This document shows positions 8,848-17,400 of a stretch of DNA of 53,339 bases, piece by piece. The stretch lies in assembly GCA_964580315.1 (NCBI GenBank), contig CAZOKH010000009.1:1-53339 (forward strand), in the 5' to 3' direction. This DNA is from CAZOKH01 sp964580315. GTDB lineage: Bacteria; Chloroflexota; Anaerolineae; Anaerolineales; Anaerolineaceae. Made by a program: the position numbers and the translations under genes. Each line of letters opens with the position of its first letter. Position 1 is the first letter of the stretch. The notes under the pieces were generated by a model. It saw only the letters and a program-made list of their open reading frames with translations, was not told where the DNA came from and ran no database searches.

Positions 8848-9168
8848 ATGCCGTTCATTCACAAAGACGAAATTAAAACACGCGACACACTGCCAGGTTT
8901 TCACGGCAAGATGGTTTCTACGGATCACTTCACCTACGTTGATTGGAAGCTGGATGCTGGTTCTACGTTGCCCGAACATTCGCATCCGCACGAACAGTTG
9001 ACCAGTATCGAAGAGGGACAGATGGAGTTTACGCTGGATGGCGAAACCCGTGTGCTTGGCCCCGGGATGCTGGTGGTGATCCCGCCAAACGGTGTGCATT
9101 CGGGCAAGACGATTACAGACTGCCGTTTGATCGATGTTTTCTACCCGGTGCGCGACGATTACAAATAG
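8848..9168 (+). CDS. Small single-domain cupin protein
   Basis: 106 residues forming one cupin beta-barrel. The first cupin motif is visible as PEHSHPHEQLTSIEEG, giving two His and a Glu metal ligand, and the second as PPNGVHSGKT with the last His. Such small cupins bind a metal and may be isomerases, dioxygenases or ligand sensors; the reaction cannot be assigned here. AGGAGG at 8839-8844 fixes the start. It is the last gene of the cluster after rpoD and converges with the response regulator gene, whose stop lies 4 bases away. Confidence 0.85.
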   Translation: MPFIHKDEIKTRDTLPGFHGKMVSTDHFTYVDWKLDAGSTLPEHSHPHEQLTSIEEGQMEFTLDGETRVLGPGMLVVIPPNGVHSGKTITDCRLIDVFYPVRDDYK

Positions 9169-9171
9169 GCG

Positions 9172-10287
9172 TTAGCTTTTGCCTGCCAGCCCGGCATTGA
9201 CGGCAATGGCAACGGCATTGGCGCGGGTGTGCACACCCAGTTTCTCAAAAACAGCTTTCATGTGACGTTTGACGGTGTTGGTGGAAATAACCATCACATC
9301 GGCAATTTCTTTGTTGGTCATGCCGCGTGCCAGCAGGCTTAAAACCTGGCGTTCACGGTCGGTAAGGCTGCTCAGTTCGTTGCTTAATGTCGTACGAATC
9401 CGGTTGGTTTCGGCGACGGTTTGCAAAAACGCCCGCCGGTTGAAGGTTTGTTTTTCCAGATAGGCAAAAATGCCATAGTCGCGGTAGATCGATTCGACCT
9501 GTGAAGGGTCGTTTAATCCGGATACTACGATGGTGGGTACGCCGGCTGAACGGGTGTTATTCAACAACCGCGCGCCGTCCAATTCTTTAAAATTTTCGTC
9601 AATCAGGCGCGATTTATCAGACAGGCGCATGGTGGTTGATGAACCGGAAAGAGAAAGGTCAACCACTGCCAGTTGAAAACGCTCGCGTCCCAATGCGCCC
9701 AGCGCTTCGCCAAAGCCGCTGCATGTGCGAACCTGGTATCCCACCTCGTTGAGCAGTTCGCCAACCAGGCTGCGCCAGCCGGCGTCATCGTCAATCACAA
9801 TGGCGCTGCCCATGTTTTTGTCTGAATGGGCGGTTTCTTCCTTTGAGGTGAGCGGTACGTTTGCGGTTTCTGAATCTTTGGCGGGCGCGGCGCTGGCAAG
9901 GACGCTGCGGATGATTTTCTTGAAAGCTGAGCGCTGGAAGGCTTCTTTTTGCAGGCAGGTGTTGGCGCCGTGTTCGGTGAGAGAACTGACGGCAATTTGC
10001 ACCGTGGCATAGCCTGTCAACAAAATGGAAATGCAGCCGGGGTCATATTCCTTGATCGAGTCTAAAACTTGCAACCCTTCCAGGTTATGATGATCGCTGG
10101 CATCCAACGAGAGATCAACAACACTAATGCGGTGCGGTGAGTTTCGTATGATTGCCACCGCTCCGTCAAGACTGCTGGCAGTTTCAACTTCTTCCAGGCC
10201 TGCATCGAGCAGGAGTTCGCGTAAAATCTGCTGCCATGACGGATCATCATCCACAACCAGGCCGCGCAGCATAATGGGTTCTGTCAA
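9172..10287 (-). CDS. Response regulator with two receiver domains and a LuxR-type DNA-binding domain
   Basis: 371 residues. The start is TTG at 10287, with AAGGAG upstream. Receiver 1 (about 8-130) has the acidic cluster Asp13-15, phospho-acceptor Asp58 in SVVDLSL and a Lys near 114. Receiver 2 (about 161-290) has the acidic cluster Asp166-168, Asp210 in AVVDLSL and Lys279. It also carries an extra stretch after the acceptor (SGSSTTMRLSDKSRLIDENF) not found in ordinary receivers. The C terminus (about 308-368) is a LuxR/FixJ helix-turn-helix (LTDRERQVLSLLARGMTNKE, then NTVKRHMKAVFEKLGV). It lies 26 bases after the GAF histidine kinase gene and is most likely its partner. Two acceptor sites allow integration of two inputs or graded output. 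Target genes are unknown. Confidence 0.92.
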   Translation of the reverse strand: MTEPIMLRGLVVDDDPSWQQILRELLLDAGLEEVETASSLDGAVAIIRNSPHRISVVDLSLDASDHHNLEGLQVLDSIKEYDPGCISILLTGYATVQIAVSSLTEHGANTCLQKEAFQRSAFKKIIRSVLASAAPAKDSETANVPLTSKEETAHSDKNMGSAIVIDDDAGWRSLVGELLNEVGYQVRTCSGFGEALGALGRERFQLAVVDLSLSGSSTTMRLSDKSRLIDENFKELDGARLLNNTRSAGVPTIVVSGLNDPSQVESIYRDYGIFAYLEKQTFNRRAFLQTVAETNRIRTTLSNELSSLTDRERQVLSLLARGMTNKEIADVMVISTNTVKRHMKAVFEKLGVHTRANAVAIAVNAGLAGKS

Positions 10288-10313
10288 ACTTCACCAAGCT
10301 CCTTTACCAGAAC

Positions 10314-12557
10314 TTATGCCGTGGGCAGCAGCAGGCGGAAGGTGGCGCCGTTTTGACCGTCGCTTTCAACGCTGACAGAACCGCCCAGGCGAGACATTAA
10401 TGTTTTTACCCACCACAGGCCAAACCCGAGATGGGAAGAAAGATTGCCAGAATCGTTCAGTTCAAAGATTTTGCCCTGGTTTTCCTGTGAAATTCCCGGG
10501 CCGGTGTCGCTTACCAAAATTTCAACCTGGTTGCACTGCACCGAACCGCTGATGGTGATGGCGCCCTGTCCCTGCATGGCTGCTGAAGCATTCTCAAACA
10601 GGTTGGTGAAGACCATGCGCAGGCTTTGCTCACCGGCAAATACCGGCGGCAGGCTTTCCAATTGCAGGGTTTTAACCTGCACACCTGCTGGCAAGTGAGA
10701 AGATTGAATGGCATCTTGCACACATACAGCCAGGTTCACCGGTGAAGGGTGGATGGGGTGCAGCAGGGTGAGATTGTCGCGCACGGCATTCATGGCTTCG
10801 CGGGCGCTCTTTTCAATCTCCGCCAGGTTGTTTGCCAGGTACGCATCAGACTGGAGGGCGGCTGCGCATTTGTCCTGGATGCCTTCGATGCGCACCGGGA
10901 TGGAACCAAATTTATTGTTGATCTGGTGCAGCAAATTCGCAGCCACATCACCCAGCGCGGCAAATGTTTCGCTCACGGTGTGCTGGTCTTGCGCGTTGCG
11001 CATGGCTTCCTGCCGGGCTGCGCTTTGAATGGCCAGCGCGGCATAGCGCGCCAGGATGGTTAAAATCTTTTTATCCCATTCTGATTCGGTGAACAACCCC
11101 GGGTCGGGTTCAGTGCCGTAAACGCTGAAAGCGCCCAGCGGGGTGGGTGTTTGCCCCTGGCTTGAACTGACCATCAGGGGCACAATCAGGGCGCGTTTCC
11201 AGCCCTGGGCGCGCGCCAGTTCCGGCTGGTTGAAAAGGGGTTCTTCGGGCAGCCGGTTGGAGATGACCGGCCGCGATTGCAAGATTGCCTGACCAATCAG
11301 GCTGTTGTGCAGCGGCAAACGGTCGCAGTGTTGGTGTCCCTTGCTGGCAGCACCCAGGGCAAGTGTTTCGTTTTCCAAAAGCCACACAGCGCTGGTTGAA
11401 GCGTTGAGCAATTCGCAGGCCAGCCCGGCCAGCCTGTCGAGCACACGCGGCAGGGCTTCTGTTAGCAGCAATTCTGATATCTCTTGCAGGGCGTTGAGCA
11501 GCTTAATCTCCTGCAGGGCAGTAACAGCCTGGGTGGCAAAAGCCTGCATCAGCAGGTTGTCTTCGTCGCTGAAGATGCCGGGCGTGGGGCTTTCCAGGTT
11601 TAACACGCCTTCCAGGCGGCCGCTGGCGCTGATGAGCGGCACGGCCAGCTCGGAGCGAATTTGCAATTCGCGGTTGAGGGGTGAATAGATGCTTGCCCAG
11701 GGTTCAACCTGTACATCGGGAATGCACAGGGGTTGGCGGTGCTGTGCCACCCAGCCCACCACGCTGGTTGACTCGATGGGCAAATTGTCGAGCGCGGCGC
11801 GGTTGAGGTGCTCACCTGAAACCGCGGCGGGAGTGAGGTTGCGGCCTGATGAATCAACCAGGCGAAAGCTGCCATATTCGGCGTTGGTTACCTCAATGGC
11901 CATTTGTAGAATGGTTTCCAGTGTTTCTTGCAGGCGCGGCCGGGATGAAATGAGCACGCTGGCGCGGCGCAGGCGGTTGGCTTCATCTTCCTTGCGAGCC
12001 AGGTCGCGCTTCACACGGTCGACCAGGCGCGCGTGATAAATGGCAATGGCTGACTGGTTGACAAAATTATCCAGCAGCATCAATTCAAGCGAAGCAAAAC
12101 GTCGCTGCTCGTGCAGATAGACATATAACACGCCCACCATGCGCTTGGCTACAATCAGCGGCAGCACGGCTGCGGCATGCGCTCCGGCGGCTTTTTTAGA
12201 AGGAGAAATTTCCAGGTCGGTTTCTTCATACGAAACCACCCTGCGGCGCTGATCGACTGCACGCCTGCCGAGGCCGTTTGGCCGCGGGTGGTCATTGGCC
12301 AGGGGCGGAACCTTTTCACCGGCGGCCACACGCGAACTGGTGATGAAATCACGCTGGCTCAGGTCGTACATGTAAACCACCGCCGAACAGTTGGGCACAA
12401 TGGTAATAACGCTGCGCACAATGAGCTGCAAGATCGATTCGCGGCTGGCGGTTTCACTCATTCCGATATGGTTAATGATGGCCGCGGCCTGGTTGAGGCG
12501 TGTGAGCGCGTTGAGTGCTTCATCGGGTTGAAACTGCGGTGCGGGTTGGAGAGACAA
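10314..12557 (-). CDS. Soluble sensor histidine kinase with three GAF domains
   Basis: 747 residues from TTG at 12557. AGGAGG lies at 12565-12570, giving 7-base spacing to this TTG but only 1 base to the in-frame GTG at 12563. No transmembrane helix or signal peptide is seen, so it is cytoplasmic. Three GAF domains occupy about 20-185, 205-355 and 365-520 and would bind small molecules or cofactors. The dimerisation/phospho-acceptor segment (LGDVAANLLHQINNKFGSI) has His544 followed by Gln where most kinases have Glu or Asp. The ATPase domain has the N box (VFTNLFENASAAM), the G1 box (DTGPGI) and the G2 box (GFGLWWVKTL). It is co-transcribed with the two-receiver regulator downstream. Confidence 0.9.
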   Translation of the reverse strand: MSLQPAPQFQPDEALNALTRLNQAAAIINHIGMSETASRESILQLIVRSVITIVPNCSAVVYMYDLSQRDFITSSRVAAGEKVPPLANDHPRPNGLGRRAVDQRRRVVSYEETDLEISPSKKAAGAHAAAVLPLIVAKRMVGVLYVYLHEQRRFASLELMLLDNFVNQSAIAIYHARLVDRVKRDLARKEDEANRLRRASVLISSRPRLQETLETILQMAIEVTNAEYGSFRLVDSSGRNLTPAAVSGEHLNRAALDNLPIESTSVVGWVAQHRQPLCIPDVQVEPWASIYSPLNRELQIRSELAVPLISASGRLEGVLNLESPTPGIFSDEDNLLMQAFATQAVTALQEIKLLNALQEISELLLTEALPRVLDRLAGLACELLNASTSAVWLLENETLALGAASKGHQHCDRLPLHNSLIGQAILQSRPVISNRLPEEPLFNQPELARAQGWKRALIVPLMVSSSQGQTPTPLGAFSVYGTEPDPGLFTESEWDKKILTILARYAALAIQSAARQEAMRNAQDQHTVSETFAALGDVAANLLHQINNKFGSIPVRIEGIQDKCAAALQSDAYLANNLAEIEKSAREAMNAVRDNLTLLHPIHPSPVNLAVCVQDAIQSSHLPAGVQVKTLQLESLPPVFAGEQSLRMVFTNLFENASAAMQGQGAITISGSVQCNQVEILVSDTGPGISQENQGKIFELNDSGNLSSHLGFGLWWVKTLMSRLGGSVSVESDGQNGATFRLLLPTA

Positions 12558-12635
12558 GGACACACCTCCTGAAAAAACATAAGATACTGCTGCTGTGTAT
12601 TATACGTGCAAATAATGACCTGTTACTTAATAAAA

Positions 12636-12665
12636 TACCCCGCCGCGGTTGGAAATGCGACGGGG
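12636..12665 (-). terminator. Rho-independent terminator of gdhA
   Basis: A 9-bp stem (12657-12665 with 12638-12646) contains one G-U wobble. On the minus strand it is followed by TATTTTATT. It lies 34 bases past the gdhA stop and before the histidine kinase start. Confidence 0.8.
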
Positions 12666-12698
12666 ATCTGATGGCCTGATGAATTCTTAATCAGACAA

Positions 12699-14120
12699 CT
12701 AAACCAGCCCCATGCAAGTCATCGCCTGCGCAACTCGTAAGAACCCTGCTATGTTAGCGCCGGTGACATAATTACCCGGCATGCCGTATTCTTCAGCGGT
12801 ATTCCAGCAGCGTTCGTGAATGCCTACCATAATCTGGTGGAGTTTCTCATCCACTTTGTCGAAGCTCCAGGATGTGCGACAGGCGTTTTGTTCCATTTCC
12901 AGTCCTGAAGTGGCAACCCCGCCCGCGTTGACGGCTTTTCCGGGCCCGTAGCAAATTCCCGCTTGCAGAAAAACTTGCACACCGGCAGGGGTGGTGGGCA
13001 TGTTGGCGCCCTCGCCCACAGCAATGCAACCGTTATTCACCAGGATTTGAGCGTCCTGTTCGTTGATTTCGTTTTGCGTGGCCGACGGCATGGCAATTTC
13101 GCAGGGAATGCGCCAGATGTTTCCGTCGGGCATGTAGCGGGCGCTGCTGCGCCGATCGGCATACACTTTGATCCGCTGGCGTTCCACTTCTTTAATCTGT
13201 TTGACCAGTCCAACATCAATGCCCTTATCATCGTAAATTACGCCGTTCGAATCGGAACATGCCACCACGCGGGCACCCAGTTGCTGCAATTTTTCAATGG
13301 TGTAAATTGCCACATTGCCGCTGCCAGAAACCAGGCAGGTTTTGCCTTCCACTGTTTCACCGCGCCGCTTGAGCATTTCATTGACAAAATAGACCGCACC
13401 ATAACCGGTGGCCTGGGTGCGTCCCAGCGAGCCGCCCCAGTCGAGGCCCTTCCCGGTGAGCACACCGGCTTCAAAGCGGTTATTCAGGCGTTTGTATTGC
13501 CCGAACAGGTAGCCAATTTCGCGTCCGCCCACGCCAATATCTCCGGCGGGAACATCGGTCTCTTCGCCAATATGGCGGTGCAATTCGGTCATAAAGCTCT
13601 GGCAAAAGCGCATGATTTCAAAATCTGATTTGCCTTTGGGATTGAAATCACTGCCGCCTTTGGCGCCGCCCATTGCCAGGCCCGTGAGTGCGTTTTTAAA
13701 GATCTGTTCAAAACCTAAAAACTTGATAATGCCAGAATAAACGGAGGGGTGAAACCGCAAACCGCCCTTATAGGGTCCCAGCGCGCTGTTAAATTGAATG
13801 CGGTAACCGCGGTTTACCTGGATCTTCCCCTGATCATCCTGCCAGGGAACGCGAAAGATGATCTGGCGTTCCGGCTCGACAATTCGTTCCAGGATGGCCA
13901 GGTCATCCAGTTCGGGGTGCCGTTCGATTACCGGGATTAATGATTCCAGCACCTCGCGCACCGCCTGATGAAACTCTGGTTCGCCAGGATTTCGCCGTAC
14001 AACCGTGGTGTAAACTTCTTCGACGCGCTCGCGAGCCGGTGTGGTTGTGAAAGTATTCGGAAAACCAGTCGGTTCGTGAACCAGCAGTTGATCCAATTCA
14101 GCACTTAATGTAATCGCCAT
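12699..14120 (-). CDS. gdhA: Glutamate dehydrogenase, probably NADP-specific
   Basis: 473 residues. It catalyses reductive amination of 2-oxoglutarate with ammonium to glutamate. The start at 14120 is set by AAGGAGAGG with normal spacing; an in-frame ATG at 14201 would add a tail not typical of the family. The catalytic region is clear (YKGGLRFHPSVYSGIIKFLG, then AMGGAKGGSDFNPKGKSD), as is the Rossmann fold (SGSGNVAIYTIEKLQQLGAR). The segment after the second strand reads ACSDSNG, like NADP-dependent hexameric enzymes (about 450 residues), so an anabolic role is likely. It is divergent from gltB across a region with paired inverted repeats, one of which lies next to its putative promoter. Confidence 0.95.
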   Translation of the reverse strand: MAITLSAELDQLLVHEPTGFPNTFTTTPARERVEEVYTTVVRRNPGEPEFHQAVREVLESLIPVIERHPELDDLAILERIVEPERQIIFRVPWQDDQGKIQVNRGYRIQFNSALGPYKGGLRFHPSVYSGIIKFLGFEQIFKNALTGLAMGGAKGGSDFNPKGKSDFEIMRFCQSFMTELHRHIGEETDVPAGDIGVGGREIGYLFGQYKRLNNRFEAGVLTGKGLDWGGSLGRTQATGYGAVYFVNEMLKRRGETVEGKTCLVSGSGNVAIYTIEKLQQLGARVVACSDSNGVIYDDKGIDVGLVKQIKEVERQRIKVYADRRSSARYMPDGNIWRIPCEIAMPSATQNEINEQDAQILVNNGCIAVGEGANMPTTPAGVQVFLQAGICYGPGKAVNAGGVATSGLEMEQNACRTSWSFDKVDEKLHQIMVGIHERCWNTAEEYGMPGNYVTGANIAGFLRVAQAMTCMGLV

Positions 14121-14187
14121 TGCTTCCTCTCCTTTTCTACAACACAGGATTCTGATCAGCCAATCAGGCAGTCCCCTGTATATGCTT

Positions 14188-14233
14188 ATTATCGCAACCA
14201 TGCGGGTAATGGGCTATTACCCAAATGGGTCAT
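14188..14233 (-). promoter_or_regulatory. gdhA promoter region with inverted-repeat operator
   Basis: On the plus strand 14216-14233 reads ATTACCCAAATGGGTCAT, an ACCC-N4-GGGT inverted repeat. Exactly 22 bases separate it from a GATAAT -10 candidate at 14188-14193 (minus strand). A further GGGTAAT at 14204-14210 forms a perfect 7-bp inverted repeat with ATTACCC at 14216-14222. No good -35 is present, which fits activator dependence. The site centre would be about -43 from the inferred start of transcription. Confidence 0.55.
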
Positions 14234-14242
14234 TTAAAGGAG

Positions 14243-14266
14243 GACGGTCGGCGTTAACCGACCGTC
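14243..14266. repeat. Perfect 9-bp inverted repeat between the two promoters
   Basis: GACGGTCGG (14243-14251) and its exact reverse complement (14258-14266) are separated by 6 bases. It lies outside both inferred transcripts and has no T-run on either side, so it looks like a DNA-binding site rather than a terminator. Confidence 0.55.
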
Positions 14267-14362
14267 TGGGAGAGGAATTGCTCGTAACCGCTTCCTTTGG
14301 CTGAAGTATGCGATTTTCTGTTGCTGATGGTTGTATTGTACTGAATTGAAGGGACTGCGCCA

Positions 14363-14408
14363 ATTACCCAAACGGGTTATTTTCAGACCGGCGCGAGTCC
14401 CATAGAAT
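14363..14408 (+). promoter_or_regulatory. gltB promoter region with inverted-repeat operator
   Basis: ATTACCCAAACGGGTTAT (14363-14380) matches the gdhA-side site at 15 of 18 positions when both are read on the plus strand. A weak -35 (TTTTCA, 14380-14385) abuts it, followed by a 17-base spacer and TAGAAT at 14403-14408. Exactly 22 bases lie between site and -10, as on the gdhA side. Confidence 0.55.
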
Positions 14409-14494
14409 CATATTCAAGTTCAAAACAGCACAAGTTTTGCTTTCCCCCTTTGAGAGATAACCCGACGGTGCGCAGCGCCGAAGAGGAGATGGAA

Positions 14495-17400
14495 ATGAAA
14501 TACCAGAACATTCGCACGGATGTTTCACCTGATGCACCCTATGGACAGGAACAGGATTCCTGTGCCATTTATATGAGCGCCCGAAAACACGGGCAGAGCA
14601 CTTTTGGGACACTAAAACGATCGCTGGGGGCGTTGGGACAAATGGGGCACCGCACTGGTTTTGTCAATGGCGAAGGCGACGGAGCCGGTGTGCAGACCGA
14701 TTTGCCGCGCCGGCTGTGGGCAAAAAAGCTCAGCCAGGCAGGCATGCGCGCTTCACTGGCAGCTGAACCAGGTTTTTGGGTGGGGCATTTGTTTGTGCCC
14801 AACGGGGTTGATTTTGCCGCGCTGCGCGACGGCATCAGCGCCTGCTTCAACGAGGCCGGGTTGAATGTTTTGCTAGACTTGCCCGGCCGCACCCGCCCCG
14901 AGGCGCTGGGACGCAATGCCCGCATGAAAGCCCCGACCTTCTGGCAGTTGGCCGGCTTTTACGAGGCTCGGGATGTGGAAAAGCGCCTGTTTGCTGCCCA
15001 ACAGCGGATCGAGGCGTCTTTCCATGTGCATTTTGCATCCCTCAGTTCATTTGCGGTGGTTTACAAAATCCAGGGATCGGTGGAAGCCCTGTCGCGTTAT
15101 TACCCTGATATGCAGGACCGCGATTACGATACCTCGATGGTGTTGTGCCATGCGCGTTATTCAACCAACACGGTTTCGAGCTTTGAGCGCGCTCAGCCGT
15201 TTGCCCTGCTGGGGCACAATGGCGAGATAAACACCATCAATCGTTTTCAAAATGAAGCGCACCAGATTGGCGTGACGCTGCCGCACGAAGGCTCTGATTC
15301 ACAGATGGTGGACCGGCTGCTGCAAACCCTGTGCGTTGACCTGGACCTTGATTTGATGGAAGCCATGGAAATTATTTTTCCCCCGGTTCCACATGAGATG
15401 GATTTGATGCCTCCAGAATTGCGCGCGGTCTATACGCGCTTGCGCCAGTCATTTGGTCCCTTTGCCCAGGGGCCGGCGGCAATCCTGGCGCGCTACGGCG
15501 ACATGGCGGTTGCCAGCGTGGATGCGCTGGGACTGCGCCCGCTGTGGTGCGTGGAAACGGAAAAAGAAACCATCTTTAGCTCGGAACGCGGCGCCATTCT
15601 TTTTGATAACCGCGTAGAGGGCACACGCGCCCTTGCGCCCGGTGAAAAAGTGGCGCTGCGCGTGATGCGCGGGCAGGGTATTGAACTGCTCAATCACAAC
15701 CAGATTCGCCAGCATGTGATGAACGTTTCTTTCCAGCGCGAAGCGCCGCAAATTGCAAGGCGTTATTGGATGGAATGGCAGGCGCAGAGCATTCGCCTGG
15801 AACCAAAACGCGCCCCTGATCTGCTGGGGAGAGCGGGCGGGGGCATTTCAACGGCGGTTCAGGAAACTGTTAATGAAACCTGCCCACAGCCCAACATAGC
15901 GCGCCTGGATGATCAGCCGGTGCATATTCCCTGGCGTGGAGAAAAGAAAGCAGCAGTCATTCACACCGGCTTGCTGGCCGCCAACGGCTGGCAGCGTGAG
16001 CATTTGGACGATGTTGAAAGCATGGCAGCCTACGGCGAAGACCCGGTTGGTTCATTGGGATATGACGGGCCGCTGGCGGTACTAAACCCCAATCGCGTTA
16101 ACCTGGCTGATTTCTTTAAAGAAACCGTGGCGGTTGTTACCAACCCGGCCATTGACCGCGGACGAGAGGGCGAAACATTTTCAACTTCGGTGCTGGTTGG
16201 GGCGCGCCCGGCGGTGGGCAAAACACCAAAGGCTGATGATATCCTGGTGGAATTGCAAACACCGTTGTTAACGGGCGGTCATCACCTGACGGGTGAAGAC
16301 CGCGTTGCACGGGAAGTCGCCCGTGAACTGGGCACCTTGACCATGGAGCAATTGCTGCAATTGTTTGCCGACCGCACAGCCTGGTTGACCCTGGGGGTGC
16401 GCGAAGGTGAAAAAGTGAGGTCAGCCCTCGACCGCCTGGCGGGAGAAGCGATTTCAGCAGTTTGCAACGGGGCGCAGTGCCTGGTTTTGGATGACAGCGG
16501 CGCGCAGGAAGGGAAAACCGGTTGGATGGATCCGCACCTGGCAGTGGCTTATGTTGATGAGGCGCTGCGCCAGGGGCAGGCGGCCGTCAATTTGCGCCGG
16601 CGGGCCGGGCTGGTGGTGCGCAGTGCGGCGGTGCGTTCTTTGCATGACATCATTCTCTTATGCGGCCTGGGCGCCGATGCAGTAAATCCCTATGCTTTGC
16701 TGGCGGTGAGTTCGTTGATGCACCAGCCTCAACCGCACCTGGAACAGGAAGAGTCGGTAAAAAGGCAGATCCAAATTCTGCACTGCTTGCAATCTGGTCT
16801 GGAGAAGGTGATATCAACCATGGGCTGTCACGAACTGCGCGGTTATGGGCGCGTGTGCAGCGCCATTGGGCTGGCAGGCAGCGTGGCAAAAGCCCTGGGC
16901 AGCGCCAATCACTTTGGCAGTGAAACCTCAGGTGTGACATGGGAGTGGTTGAACCGACAGGCTGAGCAGCGCCGTGTAGAGTTGGCTCAAAATCGTTCTG
17001 ATGTAAAGCTGCCGCAATCACCGCGTTTTTTGCCGCGTTTTGCCCGCAAGGTGAATGATTTCACCGCCGGAAAGCTGCCCTACAGTGATGTGCGCGAAGC
17101 ATTCCAGAAACAGAGCGCCGAGCAGCCGGTTTCTTTGCGCCATTTGTTAGATTTCAAAACTTCTTCCCGGCAGCCGATCAACCCGGATGATGTTTGCATG
17201 GAAGTGGACGGTTATCGACTGCCCATTTTCATTTCAGCCATGTCTTTTGGCGCGCAAAGCGAAACAGCCTATCATGCTTACATTCAGGCTGCATCGAACC
17301 TGGACATGATCTGTATCAATGGGGAGGGGGGCGAACTGCCCGGCGTGCTGGGGCATTACAACCGTCACCGCGGTCAGCAGGTGGCTTCGGCGCGCTTTGG

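Larger units (their letters stand above)
14121..14494. other. Divergent gdhA-gltB intergenic region
   Basis: 374 bases without a gene. It holds the two ACCC-N4-GGGT sites (14216-14233 and 14363-14380), the two -10 candidates (14188-14193 minus, 14403-14408 plus) and, between them, a separate inverted repeat at 14243-14266. The leader parts (14121-14180 and 14416-14494) show only ribosome-binding sites and no clear structured RNA. Confidence 0.8.
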
